Program-made: the position numbers and the translations under genes
The notes under the pieces: model-generated
What the model saw: only the letters and a program-made list of their open reading frames with translations
Told to the model about the DNA's origin: nothing
The model's database searches: none
Shown: positions 10,055 to 18,899 of the stretch, in pieces
How the letters are laid out: the number at the start of each line of letters is the position of its first letter
Numbering within the stretch: the first letter of the stretch is position 1
NCBI GenBank assembly: GCA_021156175.1
Contig: JAJNBL010000001.1
Coordinates: 248,001 to 312,000, forward strand
DNA from: Rickettsiales bacterium
GTDB lineage: Bacteria; Pseudomonadota; Alphaproteobacteria; Rickettsiales; JAJNBL01
Length of the DNA: 64,000 nt
Reading direction: 5' to 3'

Positions 10055-10154
10055 AGGTTGGTACCATAGCAGAATCACAGGAAATTACAAGAAAAGCTGT
10101 TGTTTTAGGAGGTATTTGGTTATAAACCAGAGGTATGAAAAGGTAGCTTGTCCA

Positions 10155-10898
10155 ATGTCCACACACATAAAACGCCTACGCCTTGGGGTAAATATTGACC
10201 ATGTAGCCACGCTCCGCAATGCGCGGGGGGGCTTCCACCCTGACCCTATCCGGGCAGCATTATTGGCTAAACAGGCGGGTGCTGACGGCATTACCGCCCA
10301 TTTACGCGAAGATCGCCGGCATATACGGGATGAGGATATCAAACGCCTGCGCGAAGAGGTCGAGCTGCCGCTTAATTTCGAAATGGCCGCCACCGAAGAA
10401 ATGCTGAAAATTGCGGGTAAAATCCGTCCCCACGCCGTGTGCCTAGTCCCTGAAAAACGGGAGGAAGTCACCACAGAAGGGGGATTGGATGTCGTAAAAA
10501 CCCAAAGCCGCCTTATTTCCTTTATTCAGCATATAAAGGAATCCGGCGCCCGTGTTTCCTTGTTCATCGAGGCAGATTCCCGCCAGATGGATGCTGCTAA
10601 ATTAGTGGGAGCGGATATCGTCGAAATCCACACTGGTGCTTACTGTCATGAAACCGGAAAGAAACGCGAAGCAGAACTTACGCGCATCACAGAAGCCACG
10701 AAATATGCACATAGTCTAGGGCTTGAAGTCCATGCCGGCCATGGGCTGAACTATGAGACAGTAGAAGCAATCGCGGCAATTCCAGAAATCGTCGAACTCA
10801 ATATTGGACATTTCTTGATGGGTGAAGCCTTGTTTTTAGGGTTAGAAGGATCAATCCGCGAAATGCGACGTTTGATGAATAAAGGGAGAAAAGGATAA
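10155..10898 (+). CDS. pdxJ: Pyridoxine 5'-phosphate synthase
   Basis: Condenses 3-amino-2-oxopropyl phosphate with deoxyxylulose 5-phosphate to form pyridoxine 5'-phosphate, the last ring-closing step of the DXP-dependent vitamin B6 pathway. The 247 residues begin [13 protein letters not shown], with the signature [14 protein letters not shown]. Later family blocks are [20 protein letters not shown], and HAGHGLNY with [12 protein letters not shown]. The start at 10155 follows an AAAGG/AGG-rich stretch; a longer open frame to 10032 lacks homology. It overlaps the acyltransferase by one base (TAATG), indicating an operon. In other proteobacteria acpS often follows pdxJ. Confidence 0.95.
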   Translation: MSTHIKRLRLGVNIDHVATLRNARGGFHPDPIRAALLAKQAGADGITAHLREDRRHIRDEDIKRLREEVELPLNFEMAATEEMLKIAGKIRPHAVCLVPEKREEVTTEGGLDVVKTQSRLISFIQHIKESGARVSLFIEADSRQMDAAKLVGADIVEIHTGAYCHETGKKREAELTRITEATKYAHSLGLEVHAGHGLNYETVEAIAAIPEIVELNIGHFLMGEALFLGLEGSIREMRRLMNKGRKG

Positions 10899-11623
10899 TG
10901 CAGCTTTTAGGGTCTCTTGTTTTTGCAATGTTTATGCCGCTCTGGGTTATCTTCCTTGCGGTCTTCTTTTATCCTGTCTATCTCTTTGGCACCTCACGAA
11001 ATGTAGGGTTTGTCGCCTATGTCTGGGCTGCAGGTGTGCTTTTTGCCGTTCGAGTATTATGTGGTATAAAACATGAGGTTAAAGGCTTGGAGCGACTGCC
11101 GGAAGGTTCATACATCATCGCCTCGAAACACCAATCTGCGTGGGATACCGCGATTTTCCATGTGCTTTTAAACCGTCCCGTCTTTATCTTGAAAAAGGAA
11201 CTGACCAAACTTCCGTTCTTTGGTCCTTACTTAGGCAAAATGGGCATGGTTGCGATTGACCGCAGCGGGCAGTTGGCGGCACTCAAAGATATGGTGGTAC
11301 AAGTAGAAGGACGACTTAAACAAGGCCGCCCCGTCGTGATTTTCCCGGAAGGAACGCGCACCAAGCCTGGCGCAAAAGTGAAATACCATCCCGGCATCGC
11401 GGCTCTTTATACCCATGAGAGTATTGATGCCCCCATTGTCCCAGTCGCACTTAATTCCGGAATATTTTGGGGACGTTCATCCTTCATGAAGAAGCAAGGA
11501 GTGGTACAGATCGAATTTTTGCCTCCGCTCGAAAAAGGCCTGCCGCGCAAAGTATTTATGGAAACATTGGAGCGACAAATTGAAGAAGCCTCGACCCGAC
11601 TTTTAGAAACTAGAACTGCTTGA
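10898..11623 (+). CDS. plsC: 1-acyl-sn-glycerol-3-phosphate acyltransferase
   Basis: Membrane-associated acyltransferase that makes phosphatidic acid from lysophosphatidic acid; 241 residues. An N-terminal hydrophobic stretch (residues 1-50) anchors it. The catalytic HX4D motif is KHQSAWDT, and block III is FPEGTRTKPGA. A VPVAL segment follows in the expected position for this fold. The start codon shares one base with the pdxJ stop, so the two are co-translated. The 3' end overlaps the converging O-methyltransferase gene by 14 bases. Acyl chain preference cannot be predicted. Confidence 0.9.
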   Translation: MQLLGSLVFAMFMPLWVIFLAVFFYPVYLFGTSRNVGFVAYVWAAGVLFAVRVLCGIKHEVKGLERLPEGSYIIASKHQSAWDTAIFHVLLNRPVFILKKELTKLPFFGPYLGKMGMVAIDRSGQLAALKDMVVQVEGRLKQGRPVVIFPEGTRTKPGAKVKYHPGIAALYTHESIDAPIVPVALNSGIFWGRSSFMKKQGVVQIEFLPPLEKGLPRKVFMETLERQIEEASTRLLETRTA

Positions 11624-12272
11624 TAGCAAGCGTCAGACCCTCTTTTGTAGGCAACATAATCCCAGTATAACGCTCAGGATCACCAAGTCGTTTGTTGAAC
11701 TCCCGCATCGCTTTTTGCGCAGTCGGACGAATGCCCTCAGGCAAATAATCCAAATACACCGCTTCAAACAAAAAACTATTATCGCCTACTATCAAGCCAC
11801 CTTTACGAACAGCCCTCTCCGCCCAATCTAAATATTCAGGATAATGAATTTTATCCGCATCGATAAAGAGCATATCAAACGGCGTATGGACAGATAGCTG
11901 TTTTAACACATTCATCGCATCGCCTTCACACAACGTGATTTTGCGTGCGGTCTCCGATTCGAGTGTCGCGAATGTCTTTTTTGCAAGTAATGCGCGATCC
12001 GCATCTTTCTCAATTGTATAAATATGGCCATCTTCCGGCAAGGCACGCGCCATCCAAACGGTCGAATAACCTGCCAGCGTCCCGATTTCGACAATCGTCT
12101 TCACGCCTGCAAGCTTAATCAAGAATTCGAGAAATTTTCCTTCTTCCGCTCCGATATGGATCGGCATGTTATACTCAGTGAGGCGCTGATCAACATCCGC
12201 AAGCACACTATCTTCCGGAGCAAACACTTCGCGGATATAACGGATACGGTCGGGAATTTCACGGGGACGCAT
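11610..12272 (-). CDS. Class I SAM-dependent O-methyltransferase (family 3)
   Basis: Small O-methyltransferase of the caffeoyl-CoA/catechol type, 220 residues from the ATG at 12272 (MRPREIPDRI). The AdoMet-binding motif I is VEIGTLAGYSTVWMARAL. Metal and substrate binding is suggested by FDMLFIDADKIHYPEYLDWA and LIVGDNSF. Known bacterial members methylate catechol-like small molecules, often with a divalent metal; the substrate here is unknown. The open frame extends ten codons upstream to 12302, but homology supports the later start. It converges on plsC and is transcribed alone. Confidence 0.85.
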   Translation of the reverse strand: MRPREIPDRIRYIREVFAPEDSVLADVDQRLTEYNMPIHIGAEEGKFLEFLIKLAGVKTIVEIGTLAGYSTVWMARALPEDGHIYTIEKDADRALLAKKTFATLESETARKITLCEGDAMNVLKQLSVHTPFDMLFIDADKIHYPEYLDWAERAVRKGGLIVGDNSFLFEAVYLDYLPEGIRPTAQKAMREFNKRLGDPERYTGIMLPTKEGLTLAIKQF

Positions 12273-12460
12273 AGAAGCACAAACGTTTATGTTATGAACC
12301 AAGAGTGTATGAGCTCGTTTCTACACAGAATTTCTTTGTAAATCCAGGCTCATCCATCACACATTATCAACCCTAATATTAACATTTCTTTGGGCCATTG
12401 ATATTTCACGAGAAATCTTTACTAAACAGTAACCTTCTCCGGCTATCCTAAGAATATACC

Positions 12461-12475
12461 CCGGAATATATCCGG
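12461..12475. promoter_or_regulatory. Short perfect inverted repeat upstream of a secreted-protein gene
   Basis: Arms of five bases (CCGGA and TCCGG) are separated by ATATA. The element lies just before the Shine-Dalgarno AGGAG at 12481-12485 of the gene starting at 12492. It could be an operator half-site pair or a small leader hairpin; no regulator is known. Confidence 0.25.
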
Positions 12476-12491
12476 TAAGTAGGAGCAGGTT

Positions 12492-13271
12492 ATGAGAAGT
12501 TCTACCCATCCGCTACACAAATGCCACAAGGCCCATTATGCCTTGGTATTTGGCCTGTGTGCTGGGTATTTACTCACCCCAGCATCCGCCCGTGCGGAAG
12601 ACGAAGTGCTCCTCTATACAACGATTTACAGCGAATCCCATACGGTAGAATACACCCCCTCTGCACCGCAAGCTGATGCATTTAACAGTATCGGCCAGAA
12701 CGATAGCCTCGCTTCTGCCTATACGACCTCCTCTTTCCAACCCAATTACACGGCTGATCGTCTCTATCATGCGAGCCTGACCGCAGAACATGACGTCACC
12801 TCCGATGCAGGGAATGCACCCGGAACGGCGGTTATGTCACTGGCACTCGATGAGGAATCTTCCGCTCCTTTTAGCGCTGTCTATGAAGCATTACAGCTTA
12901 TCCAACCTTCTACAGATATAGCGGTACATTATGCATCGCTCGAGGCGGGAGAATTGGGTAATAACCTTTCCCTAACCAGCTCTGATAACCAGTGGGATAT
13001 ACTGACACGCTATAGCCGTACCGGCGATATGGCCTATGTCTCTTTCACGACCCGCATAACAGAAGAACTTTCTTTCCGCCAGTACGCAGGTATTGTAATG
13101 GCTGATGGAAATAATGATGAAAGTGAAAACAGCGCCATTGCTTCTGCTGCTGTTGTATACGCTCCTTCAGAAAAAATTATTCTGGCGTTGGAATCGCGCC
13201 ACGCTCCGGATATGAGCACCCCTACAGAAGAAAAAACCGAGTTTCTTGGCCGCATCAGCTACCACTTCTAA
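12492..13271 (+). CDS. Secreted protein, possible outer-membrane beta-barrel
   Basis: I do not recognise this 259-residue protein. It begins with a signal peptide: a basic N terminus, the hydrophobic stretch YALVFGLCAGYLL, and a likely cleavage after ASARA near residue 36. The mature part is rich in Ser, Thr, Ala and Glu. Its last 100 residues alternate polar and hydrophobic residues (DILTRYSRTGDMAYVSFTTR) and the protein ends in ISYHF. A terminal phenylalanine in such a context is the usual outer-membrane insertion signal, so a small barrel is inferred. A strong Shine-Dalgarno AGGAG precedes the ATG by six bases. It is monocistronic. Confidence 0.7.
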   Translation: MRSSTHPLHKCHKAHYALVFGLCAGYLLTPASARAEDEVLLYTTIYSESHTVEYTPSAPQADAFNSIGQNDSLASAYTTSSFQPNYTADRLYHASLTAEHDVTSDAGNAPGTAVMSLALDEESSAPFSAVYEALQLIQPSTDIAVHYASLEAGELGNNLSLTSSDNQWDILTRYSRTGDMAYVSFTTRITEELSFRQYAGIVMADGNNDESENSAIASAAVVYAPSEKIILALESRHAPDMSTPTEEKTEFLGRISYHF

Positions 13272-13355
13272 TCTTCTCTGAATGATCCTCTTTCTTTTTC
13301 TTTCTCAAAGCATTACTATTGCAGTAAGCTTTGAGGAATAAAGGAACATGATCTT

Positions 13356-13880
13356 ATGAAATACCCCCTCACAATGCGACTATTGCATTGGACTATCGCC
13401 TTACTAATTATCGGGCTGGTTGGACTTGGATGGTTTATGGAAGGGTTGGACAAAACCTCAGAACTGCGCCCTACCTTTTATTTCCTCCACAAATCCTTTG
13501 GCTTCTTGACACTACTCCTCGTGGGCATCCGTATCGCAGTGCGTTTTACCTCACGCATCCCTGCTTTGCCGGATTCTATTTCTGGACAAGAACGCCATCT
13601 CGCGCAGATAGCACACGGGCTGCTCTATGTCTTGATGATTGCTGTTCCCTTTAGCGGATTATATATGTCGATGGCCGGAGGACATGGTCTATCGTTCTTT
13701 GGCTTGGCTGTTCCAAACTTTCTTGCGACCGATAAAAGCTCTGCGACGGTAGCTTATACGCTACACGGCATCTTGCCTTATGTGCTGATTGGTTTGGTTG
13801 CACTCCATGCGCTCGGAGCCTTGAAACACAAGTTTTTGGATAAGAATCCCGAGAATGATGTGATAAAGCGGATGTTATAG
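13356..13880 (+). CDS. cybB: Cytochrome b561 family membrane protein
   Basis: Di-haem b-type cytochrome of the inner membrane, 174 residues with four predicted transmembrane helices. Candidate haem-ligand histidines are in MRLLHWTIAL (helix 1), FLHKSFGFL (before helix 2), IAHGLLYVLM (helix 3) and the terminal helix with HGILPYVLIGLVALHALG. This matches the bacterial CybB family, which can oxidise quinol or pass electrons to superoxide. It ends one base before the convergent purM stop. The physiological partner is not visible. Confidence 0.9.
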   Translation: MKYPLTMRLLHWTIALLIIGLVGLGWFMEGLDKTSELRPTFYFLHKSFGFLTLLLVGIRIAVRFTSRIPALPDSISGQERHLAQIAHGLLYVLMIAVPFSGLYMSMAGGHGLSFFGLAVPNFLATDKSSATVAYTLHGILPYVLIGLVALHALGALKHKFLDKNPENDVIKRML

Positions 13881-13881
13881 A

Positions 13882-14928
13882 TTAGCTAATCCGCACCGCT
13901 TCACTGCCTGACGGACGTGCCGTGATTTTCCCAAGCGTATAAACGGTTTCGCCTGCTTCACGAAGTATCGCAGCCGTGCTATCGGCATCTTTTGGATCAA
14001 CGACTACGATCATCCCGATCCCGCAGTTAAAGGTACGGTGAAGCTCATGTGCGCTCACATTACCCGCTTCCTGGAGCCATTTGAATACAGGTGGCAAGTC
14101 CCAAGCATTAGCGTTGATTTCAACAGCCAGATCATCCGAAAGCACCCGCGGGATATTCTCGAGCAATCCACCACCCGTAATATGCGCCAATGCCTTCACT
14201 TTTCCAGTTTTAATCGCTTTTAAGCAGCTTTTTACGTAAATCTTGGTTGGCGTCATTAGGGCTTGGCCTAAGGTCTGAGACGGCGCAAACGGGGCTTTAT
14301 CCGCCACCGTCAATTTCGCTAATCCCATAATGTGACGAACGAGCGAGAAGCCATTTGAATGTACACCACTTGAAGCGAGGCCTAAAATGGTATCCCCAAC
14401 TTGGATATCCTTGCGTGGCAACACCGCATTACGCTCAACCGCTCCCACAGAGAACCCTGCCAAATCATAATGCCCGGATTGATACATCCCCGGCATTTCG
14501 GCTGTTTCTCCGCCCACTAGTGCACATCCGGCCTGTTTACAGCCTTCTGCAATGCCTTTAATCACGGCATGAGCGGTATCCACATTCAACCCACCAGTCG
14601 CAAAATAATCGAGGAACATGAGCGGCTCAGCACCTTGCACGACGAGATCATTCACGCACATCGCAACGAGGTCAATCCCCACCGTATCATGAATATCTGT
14701 ATCAAAGGCAAGCTTCAGTTTTGTGCCGACACCATCAGTCGCAGCGACTAATATTGGGTCTTTATAGCCGGTTGCCTTCAAATCAAACAACCCACCAAAT
14801 CCTCCTAAATCCGCATTCGCGCCCGCGCGTACCGTTGCTTTAGCCAGCGGTTTAATACGCTCGACCAACGAGTTTCCCGCATCGATATTCACGCCTGCAT
14901 CGGCATAAGTGGTGTGTTTTGTTGTCAT
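13882..14928 (-). CDS. purM: Phosphoribosylformylglycinamidine cyclo-ligase
   Basis: AIR synthetase, the ATP-dependent fifth step of purine synthesis; 348 residues, the usual size. Visible family blocks are the N-terminal [15 protein letters not shown], the glycine-rich GGFGGLF, the ATP-binding [37 protein letters not shown] and [13 protein letters not shown]. It is divergent from the DUF2066-perM-hda series, as in many alphaproteobacteria. Its usual operon partner purN is not here but about 42 kb away, next to the atp operon. Confidence 0.97.
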   Translation of the reverse strand: MTTKHTTYADAGVNIDAGNSLVERIKPLAKATVRAGANADLGGFGGLFDLKATGYKDPILVAATDGVGTKLKLAFDTDIHDTVGIDLVAMCVNDLVVQGAEPLMFLDYFATGGLNVDTAHAVIKGIAEGCKQAGCALVGGETAEMPGMYQSGHYDLAGFSVGAVERNAVLPRKDIQVGDTILGLASSGVHSNGFSLVRHIMGLAKLTVADKAPFAPSQTLGQALMTPTKIYVKSCLKAIKTGKVKALAHITGGGLLENIPRVLSDDLAVEINANAWDLPPVFKWLQEAGNVSAHELHRTFNCGIGMIVVVDPKDADSTAAILREAGETVYTLGKITARPSGSEAVRIS

Positions 14929-15049
14929 GACTTCTCTAACTACTGACTTCTGGTTATCAAACCCTGCACGGGTTTACATCCGTTTCGTTTTATGGCATAA
15001 GCTATACAAAGCCTAAAAACTCGGGGATTCTAGAAGGATATCAGAAAAG

Positions 15050-16126
15050 ATGCAACGATTACTCGCATATGTAGGAATAGCACTCACTGCTTTTGTACTT
15101 GGGGCGCATCCCATTTCCGCTAAAGCCGCGGATTCCCTTTACCGGATCACCGATGTGAATGTCGATAAAACGGGTAAAAATGCGACCGAAGCGCGGAATA
15201 AAGCCATGGATGAAGGCCAGCTTCAAGCATTTTATACCTTATTCAAACGTATCGCCGCCTCCGGCAGCTCAACACCCAAAGTATCGCCTCAGGATATCAC
15301 CCCCATGGTCAAGGGCGTAGAAGTCCAGCAGGAGCAAATTAGCGGAAGCCGCTATCGTGCCATTATTACCGTCTCTTTTAACCCTGAATACATCCAAGAT
15401 TTCTTGCGCGATAAAAGCATCTCCGCCCCTATCCAAAGCTCTACCTCCGTACTCCTGATCCCTATTTTTGAGAAAGGGCGGAACGTGATGCTATGGGATA
15501 AAACGAACCCTTGGTGGGCGGCCTGGACAACTCTTTCCGCTAATAGCGCCGTTATACGCCTCGTGCTTCCTTTAGGCGATGTAGATGATATCGCGGCAGC
15601 AACACTTGATACGCTCCGTTTTGGCAGCTATGACCATGTGCGAGAGCTCGCTGGGCGCTACAACGTTTCGGAAGTCGTAGTCGTCTATGCAAAATACGAT
15701 CCAGTGAGTGATTCTTCCTTGCGTGTTTCCGTACGCGCTTTGAAAGAAGGCGATACCCAAACACAGCAGGCCAATTTCGCTACCAGCGCCAGCCAGTCCA
15801 TCGAAAGTGTTCTCAATGCCGCAGCGCAGGAAATACTACGCCGCATGGAAAATTCCCGAAAAAGCCGAAGCGCTTCGACCCAAGGCGGAATGAAGCTTTC
15901 CATCACCGTACCCCTTTCTAATGTACAAGAATGGGTTGGCATCAAGAAACGCTTAAGCGAGCTTACCTTCCTGGATCAGCTGGAAGTAACCTCTTTGACC
16001 TCCGACCGCGCGGTCATCTCCGTCGCGTATCGGGGTGATCTTAATGGGTTGCTCAATGAATTCAGTCAGCATCAATTTTTCCTCGCAGAAGAGAATCGTC
16101 AGATGATACTCAAATCATCACTTTAG
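15050..16126 (+). CDS. DUF2066 domain-containing exported protein
   Basis: Exported protein of 358 residues. A signal peptide covers about residues 1-27 (VGIALTAFVLGAHPISAKA). The mature part starts with the DUF2066 pattern YRITDVNVDKTGKNATEARN, followed by AMDEGQLQAFYTLFKRIA. The fold and biochemical role of DUF2066 are not established. The gene directly precedes perM and hda, a gene order conserved across alphaproteobacteria, so a periplasmic housekeeping role is plausible but unproven. It probably forms one transcript with the next two genes. Confidence 0.85.
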   Translation: MQRLLAYVGIALTAFVLGAHPISAKAADSLYRITDVNVDKTGKNATEARNKAMDEGQLQAFYTLFKRIAASGSSTPKVSPQDITPMVKGVEVQQEQISGSRYRAIITVSFNPEYIQDFLRDKSISAPIQSSTSVLLIPIFEKGRNVMLWDKTNPWWAAWTTLSANSAVIRLVLPLGDVDDIAAATLDTLRFGSYDHVRELAGRYNVSEVVVVYAKYDPVSDSSLRVSVRALKEGDTQTQQANFATSASQSIESVLNAAAQEILRRMENSRKSRSASTQGGMKLSITVPLSNVQEWVGIKKRLSELTFLDQLEVTSLTSDRAVISVAYRGDLNGLLNEFSQHQFFLAEENRQMILKSSL

Positions 16127-16146
16127 ATAGCCTTGGAGGGTTATTC

Positions 16147-17250
16147 ATGACTGCCAAAGAGAAAGTCATTATTGCTGTTATAAGCCTCCTTGCCTTCTGT
16201 CTATTTTTCTATTTGATACGTAGCATCCTCCTCCCTTTTGCGGTAGGGCTGATGGTGGCCTATTTCTTAGATCCCGCGGCCGATAAGCTGGAATCCTTTG
16301 GAATGTCACGTCTCACCGCCACGGGTATTATTACTTCGCTTTTCTTCTCCACCATCCTTTTGGGCGGCGTATTACTTATTCCTATGGCCTATCACCAATT
16401 CATAAGTTTTACTCAAGCTATCCCTGAATATGCCGCGATGATACAAACACGTCTTGTACCAACAGCCCTGTCCGCCGTCGAAAAGATCGACCCACACGCG
16501 GTGGAAAAACTGGAAACCGGATTAAGCAATCTTTCAGGCTCCATCCTCACCTTTACCGCCGGGCTGCTTGGGAATATCTGGAAATCAGGCGTAGCAGTCT
16601 TAAACCTCATCTCGCTCCTATTTATCACGCCGGTCATCACATTTTACATGCTCCGCGATTGGGATACTATTACGGCGAAAGTCAATGGCTGGCTTCCTCC
16701 GAAATACGCTCCCACGATCCGCGAGCAACTCCAGCATATTGATAATACCCTCTCCGGCTATATCCGCGGCCAAACGAACGTATGTCTGCTGCTGGGAATT
16801 TTCTATGCAATTGGACTCATGATCGTGGGCTTGGATTTTGGCCTCTTCATTGGATTGGGGACAGGCATTCTTGCTTTTATCCCTTATGTAGGATTGGCCA
16901 CCGGAATGCTGATAGGCCTAGGCGTTGCCTTTTTCCAATTTCATGGGCTGGAGGGAATAGGAGAAATCGGCGCCGTACTCGGGGTATTCCTCGTCGGACA
17001 AGTGATTGAAGGCAATTTCCTCACACCCAAGTTGGTCGGCGAGAAAGTGGGCTTGCATCCTGCCTGGATTATTTTCGGAATGTTAGCGGGCGCCGCATTG
17101 TTCGGATTTGTAGGAATTCTTATTGCCGTACCAGTGACTGCTGTGGTGGGTGTATTGATCCGCTTCTCGATTGCGCGTTACTTAGAAAGCAGCCTTTACC
17201 AAACAACGCCACGCAAGAAACCCCGCTCCCGGAATATTGCGGATGCTTAA
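16147..17250 (+). CDS. AI-2E family transporter (PerM-like permease)
   Basis: Polytopic inner-membrane protein of 367 residues. It has seven to eight hydrophobic segments: three near the N terminus, a long central loop (residues 85-140), and a C-terminal bundle containing GIFYAIGLMIVGLDFGLFIG and GVFLVGQVIEGNFLTPKLVG. The pattern GQVIEGNFLTPKLVGEKVGL is a hallmark of this family. Known members export autoinducer-2 or act as ion antiporters; substrate cannot be assigned here. It starts 20 bases after the DUF2066 gene and ends ten bases before the hda-like gene. Confidence 0.9.
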   Translation: MTAKEKVIIAVISLLAFCLFFYLIRSILLPFAVGLMVAYFLDPAADKLESFGMSRLTATGIITSLFFSTILLGGVLLIPMAYHQFISFTQAIPEYAAMIQTRLVPTALSAVEKIDPHAVEKLETGLSNLSGSILTFTAGLLGNIWKSGVAVLNLISLLFITPVITFYMLRDWDTITAKVNGWLPPKYAPTIREQLQHIDNTLSGYIRGQTNVCLLLGIFYAIGLMIVGLDFGLFIGLGTGILAFIPYVGLATGMLIGLGVAFFQFHGLEGIGEIGAVLGVFLVGQVIEGNFLTPKLVGEKVGLHPAWIIFGMLAGAALFGFVGILIAVPVTAVVGVLIRFSIARYLESSLYQTTPRKKPRSRNIADA

Positions 17251-17259
17251 AACCACGCT

Positions 17260-17970
17260 ATGAAACCACAGTTATCTTTTGATTTCGTTTCCGATACCCA
17301 TACCTCCTTGCATAAAGAGGATTACATTGCCTCGTCCGCAAACGAAGAAGCGCTACATTGGATTGAGCATTGGCCCGAAAGCATCACGCCTGTAAAAAAT
17401 ACCATCGCCACCTTACCTACTTCTCATGCGTTACTCCTTTATGGACCGCGAGCAAGCGGTAAAACCCATTTGGCGCATATTTGGCAGGAACGCACCCATG
17501 CCGTCAGCGTGACCAAAGAAGATATTTATAGCGCTAGAGCAATGGAATTCCTTATAGACCGCGATTTCCGTCGCTTTGTCCTCGATGACTGCCATAAGAT
17601 TACCGACGAAGCCGCCTTGCTGCATTTCTTTAACCAGGTCAAAGAAGCAGGAAAATACCTCCTTCTGACCTCCCCTACCCCGGTCGCGCAAATGGGAATC
17701 AGGCTTCCCGACCTCAGATCCCGCCTAAGCGCCATCCCATCCGTTGCGATTTCAAGCCCTGATGAGGTCTTATTCCGAGCACTGCTTCACAAACATTTCT
17801 CAGATAAGCAACTGAAAGTTGACGAGTCTGTTATAGAATTTCTACTTAAGCGGATTGAGCGTAGTTTCACCGCCGCAGAAACCACCGTTACCGCTTTAGA
17901 TACCCAAGCCTTTGAGGAAGGGAAAGATATTACGATTCCTTTTATCCGTAAAGCGCTCGGCCTAGAATAA
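17260..17970 (+). CDS. hdaA: DnaA-like AAA+ protein, Hda/HdaA type
   Basis: AAA+ protein of 236 residues that corresponds to DnaA domain III without the DNA-binding domain IV. Residues 1-6 (MKPQLSFDF) resemble the clamp-binding motif of Hda (QL-S/P-F form). Walker A is LLYGPRASGKTHLAH, Walker B is RRFVLDDCHK, and sensor 2 appears in RIERSFTAAE. Known for the family: Hda with the beta clamp stimulates ATP hydrolysis by DnaA and prevents re-initiation; in Caulobacter the protein is HdaA. It is third in the DUF2066-perM-hda series. Confidence 0.85.
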   Translation: MKPQLSFDFVSDTHTSLHKEDYIASSANEEALHWIEHWPESITPVKNTIATLPTSHALLLYGPRASGKTHLAHIWQERTHAVSVTKEDIYSARAMEFLIDRDFRRFVLDDCHKITDEAALLHFFNQVKEAGKYLLLTSPTPVAQMGIRLPDLRSRLSAIPSVAISSPDEVLFRALLHKHFSDKQLKVDESVIEFLLKRIERSFTAAETTVTALDTQAFEEGKDITIPFIRKALGLE

Positions 17971-18172
17971 TTACCGTTTTATCCTTTCTTAAATCGGAAT
18001 TAACCCTTTATTCTGGAAGCATTTTGTGGTACACTCCAGTCGTTTCCTGCTTCCTGTGCCTTCATACTCTACCCATCGGCACCGCAGGATTGCTAAATCA
18101 GATAATACCGGCCTCACCTTAAGGTTTCTTAAGGCGATAAACCCGATAACCAGTAAATGATAAGGGCACTCC

Positions 18173-18691
18173 ATGACAATAGACATCGAATTTTCCGTAG
18201 GCGATTACGTTGTATATCCTGCACACGGTGTTGGTCAGATCACTGGCGAGGAAAGCCAGATCGTAGGAGGAATGGAAGTGACGGTACATGTCGTTTCCTT
18301 CCTGAAAGACAAAATGGTGCTGCGCGTTCCAACCCGCCGCGCAATTAAAGTAGGCTTGCGCCACTTAAGCAATAAAGAGCAGGTGGAAAAAGCACTCAAG
18401 ACCTTAAAAAGCCGCGCACGTATTGGCCGTGGAATGTGGAGCCGCCGTGCTCAGGAATACGAACAAAAAATCAATTCGGGCAATATCGTATATATTGCCG
18501 AAGTGGTGCGTGATTTACATAAAAATGTGGATGATCCAGAACGTTCTTACAGCGAACGGATGATTTACGAATCAGCACTGGATCGTTTGGCGAGTGAATT
18601 CGCAGCGGTAAGGAAAATCGATGCCGGTGAAGCCGCAGAATTGTTGGTTGATACCCTCCGGAAGAAAGAATCCGAGAAAGAAGCGGCGTAA
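18173..18691 (+). CDS. carD: CarD/CdnL family transcriptional regulator
   Basis: RNA polymerase-binding regulator that stabilises open complexes, notably at rRNA promoters; 172 residues. The N-terminal RID/Tudor-like domain begins FSVGDYVVYPAHGVGQITG. The C-terminal helical domain includes SRARIGRGMWSRRAQEYEQK and SERMIYESALDRLASE, with the conserved tryptophan used to grip the promoter. In Caulobacter CdnL is linked to growth and metabolism control. The gene stands alone with about 200 bases of upstream spacer and a strong intrinsic terminator 30 bases downstream. Confidence 0.95.
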   Translation: MTIDIEFSVGDYVVYPAHGVGQITGEESQIVGGMEVTVHVVSFLKDKMVLRVPTRRAIKVGLRHLSNKEQVEKALKTLKSRARIGRGMWSRRAQEYEQKINSGNIVYIAEVVRDLHKNVDDPERSYSERMIYESALDRLASEFAAVRKIDAGEAAELLVDTLRKKESEKEAA

Positions 18692-18719
18692 CTTTTCTAC
18701 GCCCAAATGATATACAACG

Positions 18720-18755
18720 AAGGACGCACTCTTTGAACAAGATGCGTCCTTTTTG
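18720..18755 (+). terminator. Intrinsic terminator after carD
   Basis: A nine-base stem (AAGGACGCA at 18720-18728 with TGCGTCCTT at 18743-18751) encloses a 14-base loop and runs directly into a T tract ending near 18755. It ends the carD transcript and isolates the two following paralogous genes. Confidence 0.85.
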
Positions 18756-18828
18756 TTATTTATCATACGATCATACTGCGTTCCCTTTTTGACTAACTCT
18801 CTCAAAATATTCTTCCTAATCAAGGCAT

Positions 18829-18849
18829 TCCCTCTTTACAGGAGAGGGA
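18829..18849 (+). promoter_or_regulatory. Leader hairpin with CTTTACAG, upstream of the first paralogue
   Basis: A perfect seven-base stem (TCCCTCT at 18829-18835, AGAGGGA at 18843-18849) closes a seven-base loop. The octamer CTTTACAG occupies 18834-18841, 66 bases before the ATG at 18900. A hairpin with the same stem and loop lengths and the same octamer lies at almost the same distance before the second paralogue (21324-21344). Its role may be promoter-proximal control, RNA stability or translation control; which one is not visible. Confidence 0.45.
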
Positions 18850-18899
18850 CTTTCTGTTATTTAAACTTTAACTAAAATTAATAACTAGAATATTTTATT

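Noticed and set aside
10032-10154. Upstream extension of pdxJ
   Set aside because: The extra 41 residues overlap the dusB start region, and family homology starts at the ATG at 10155.
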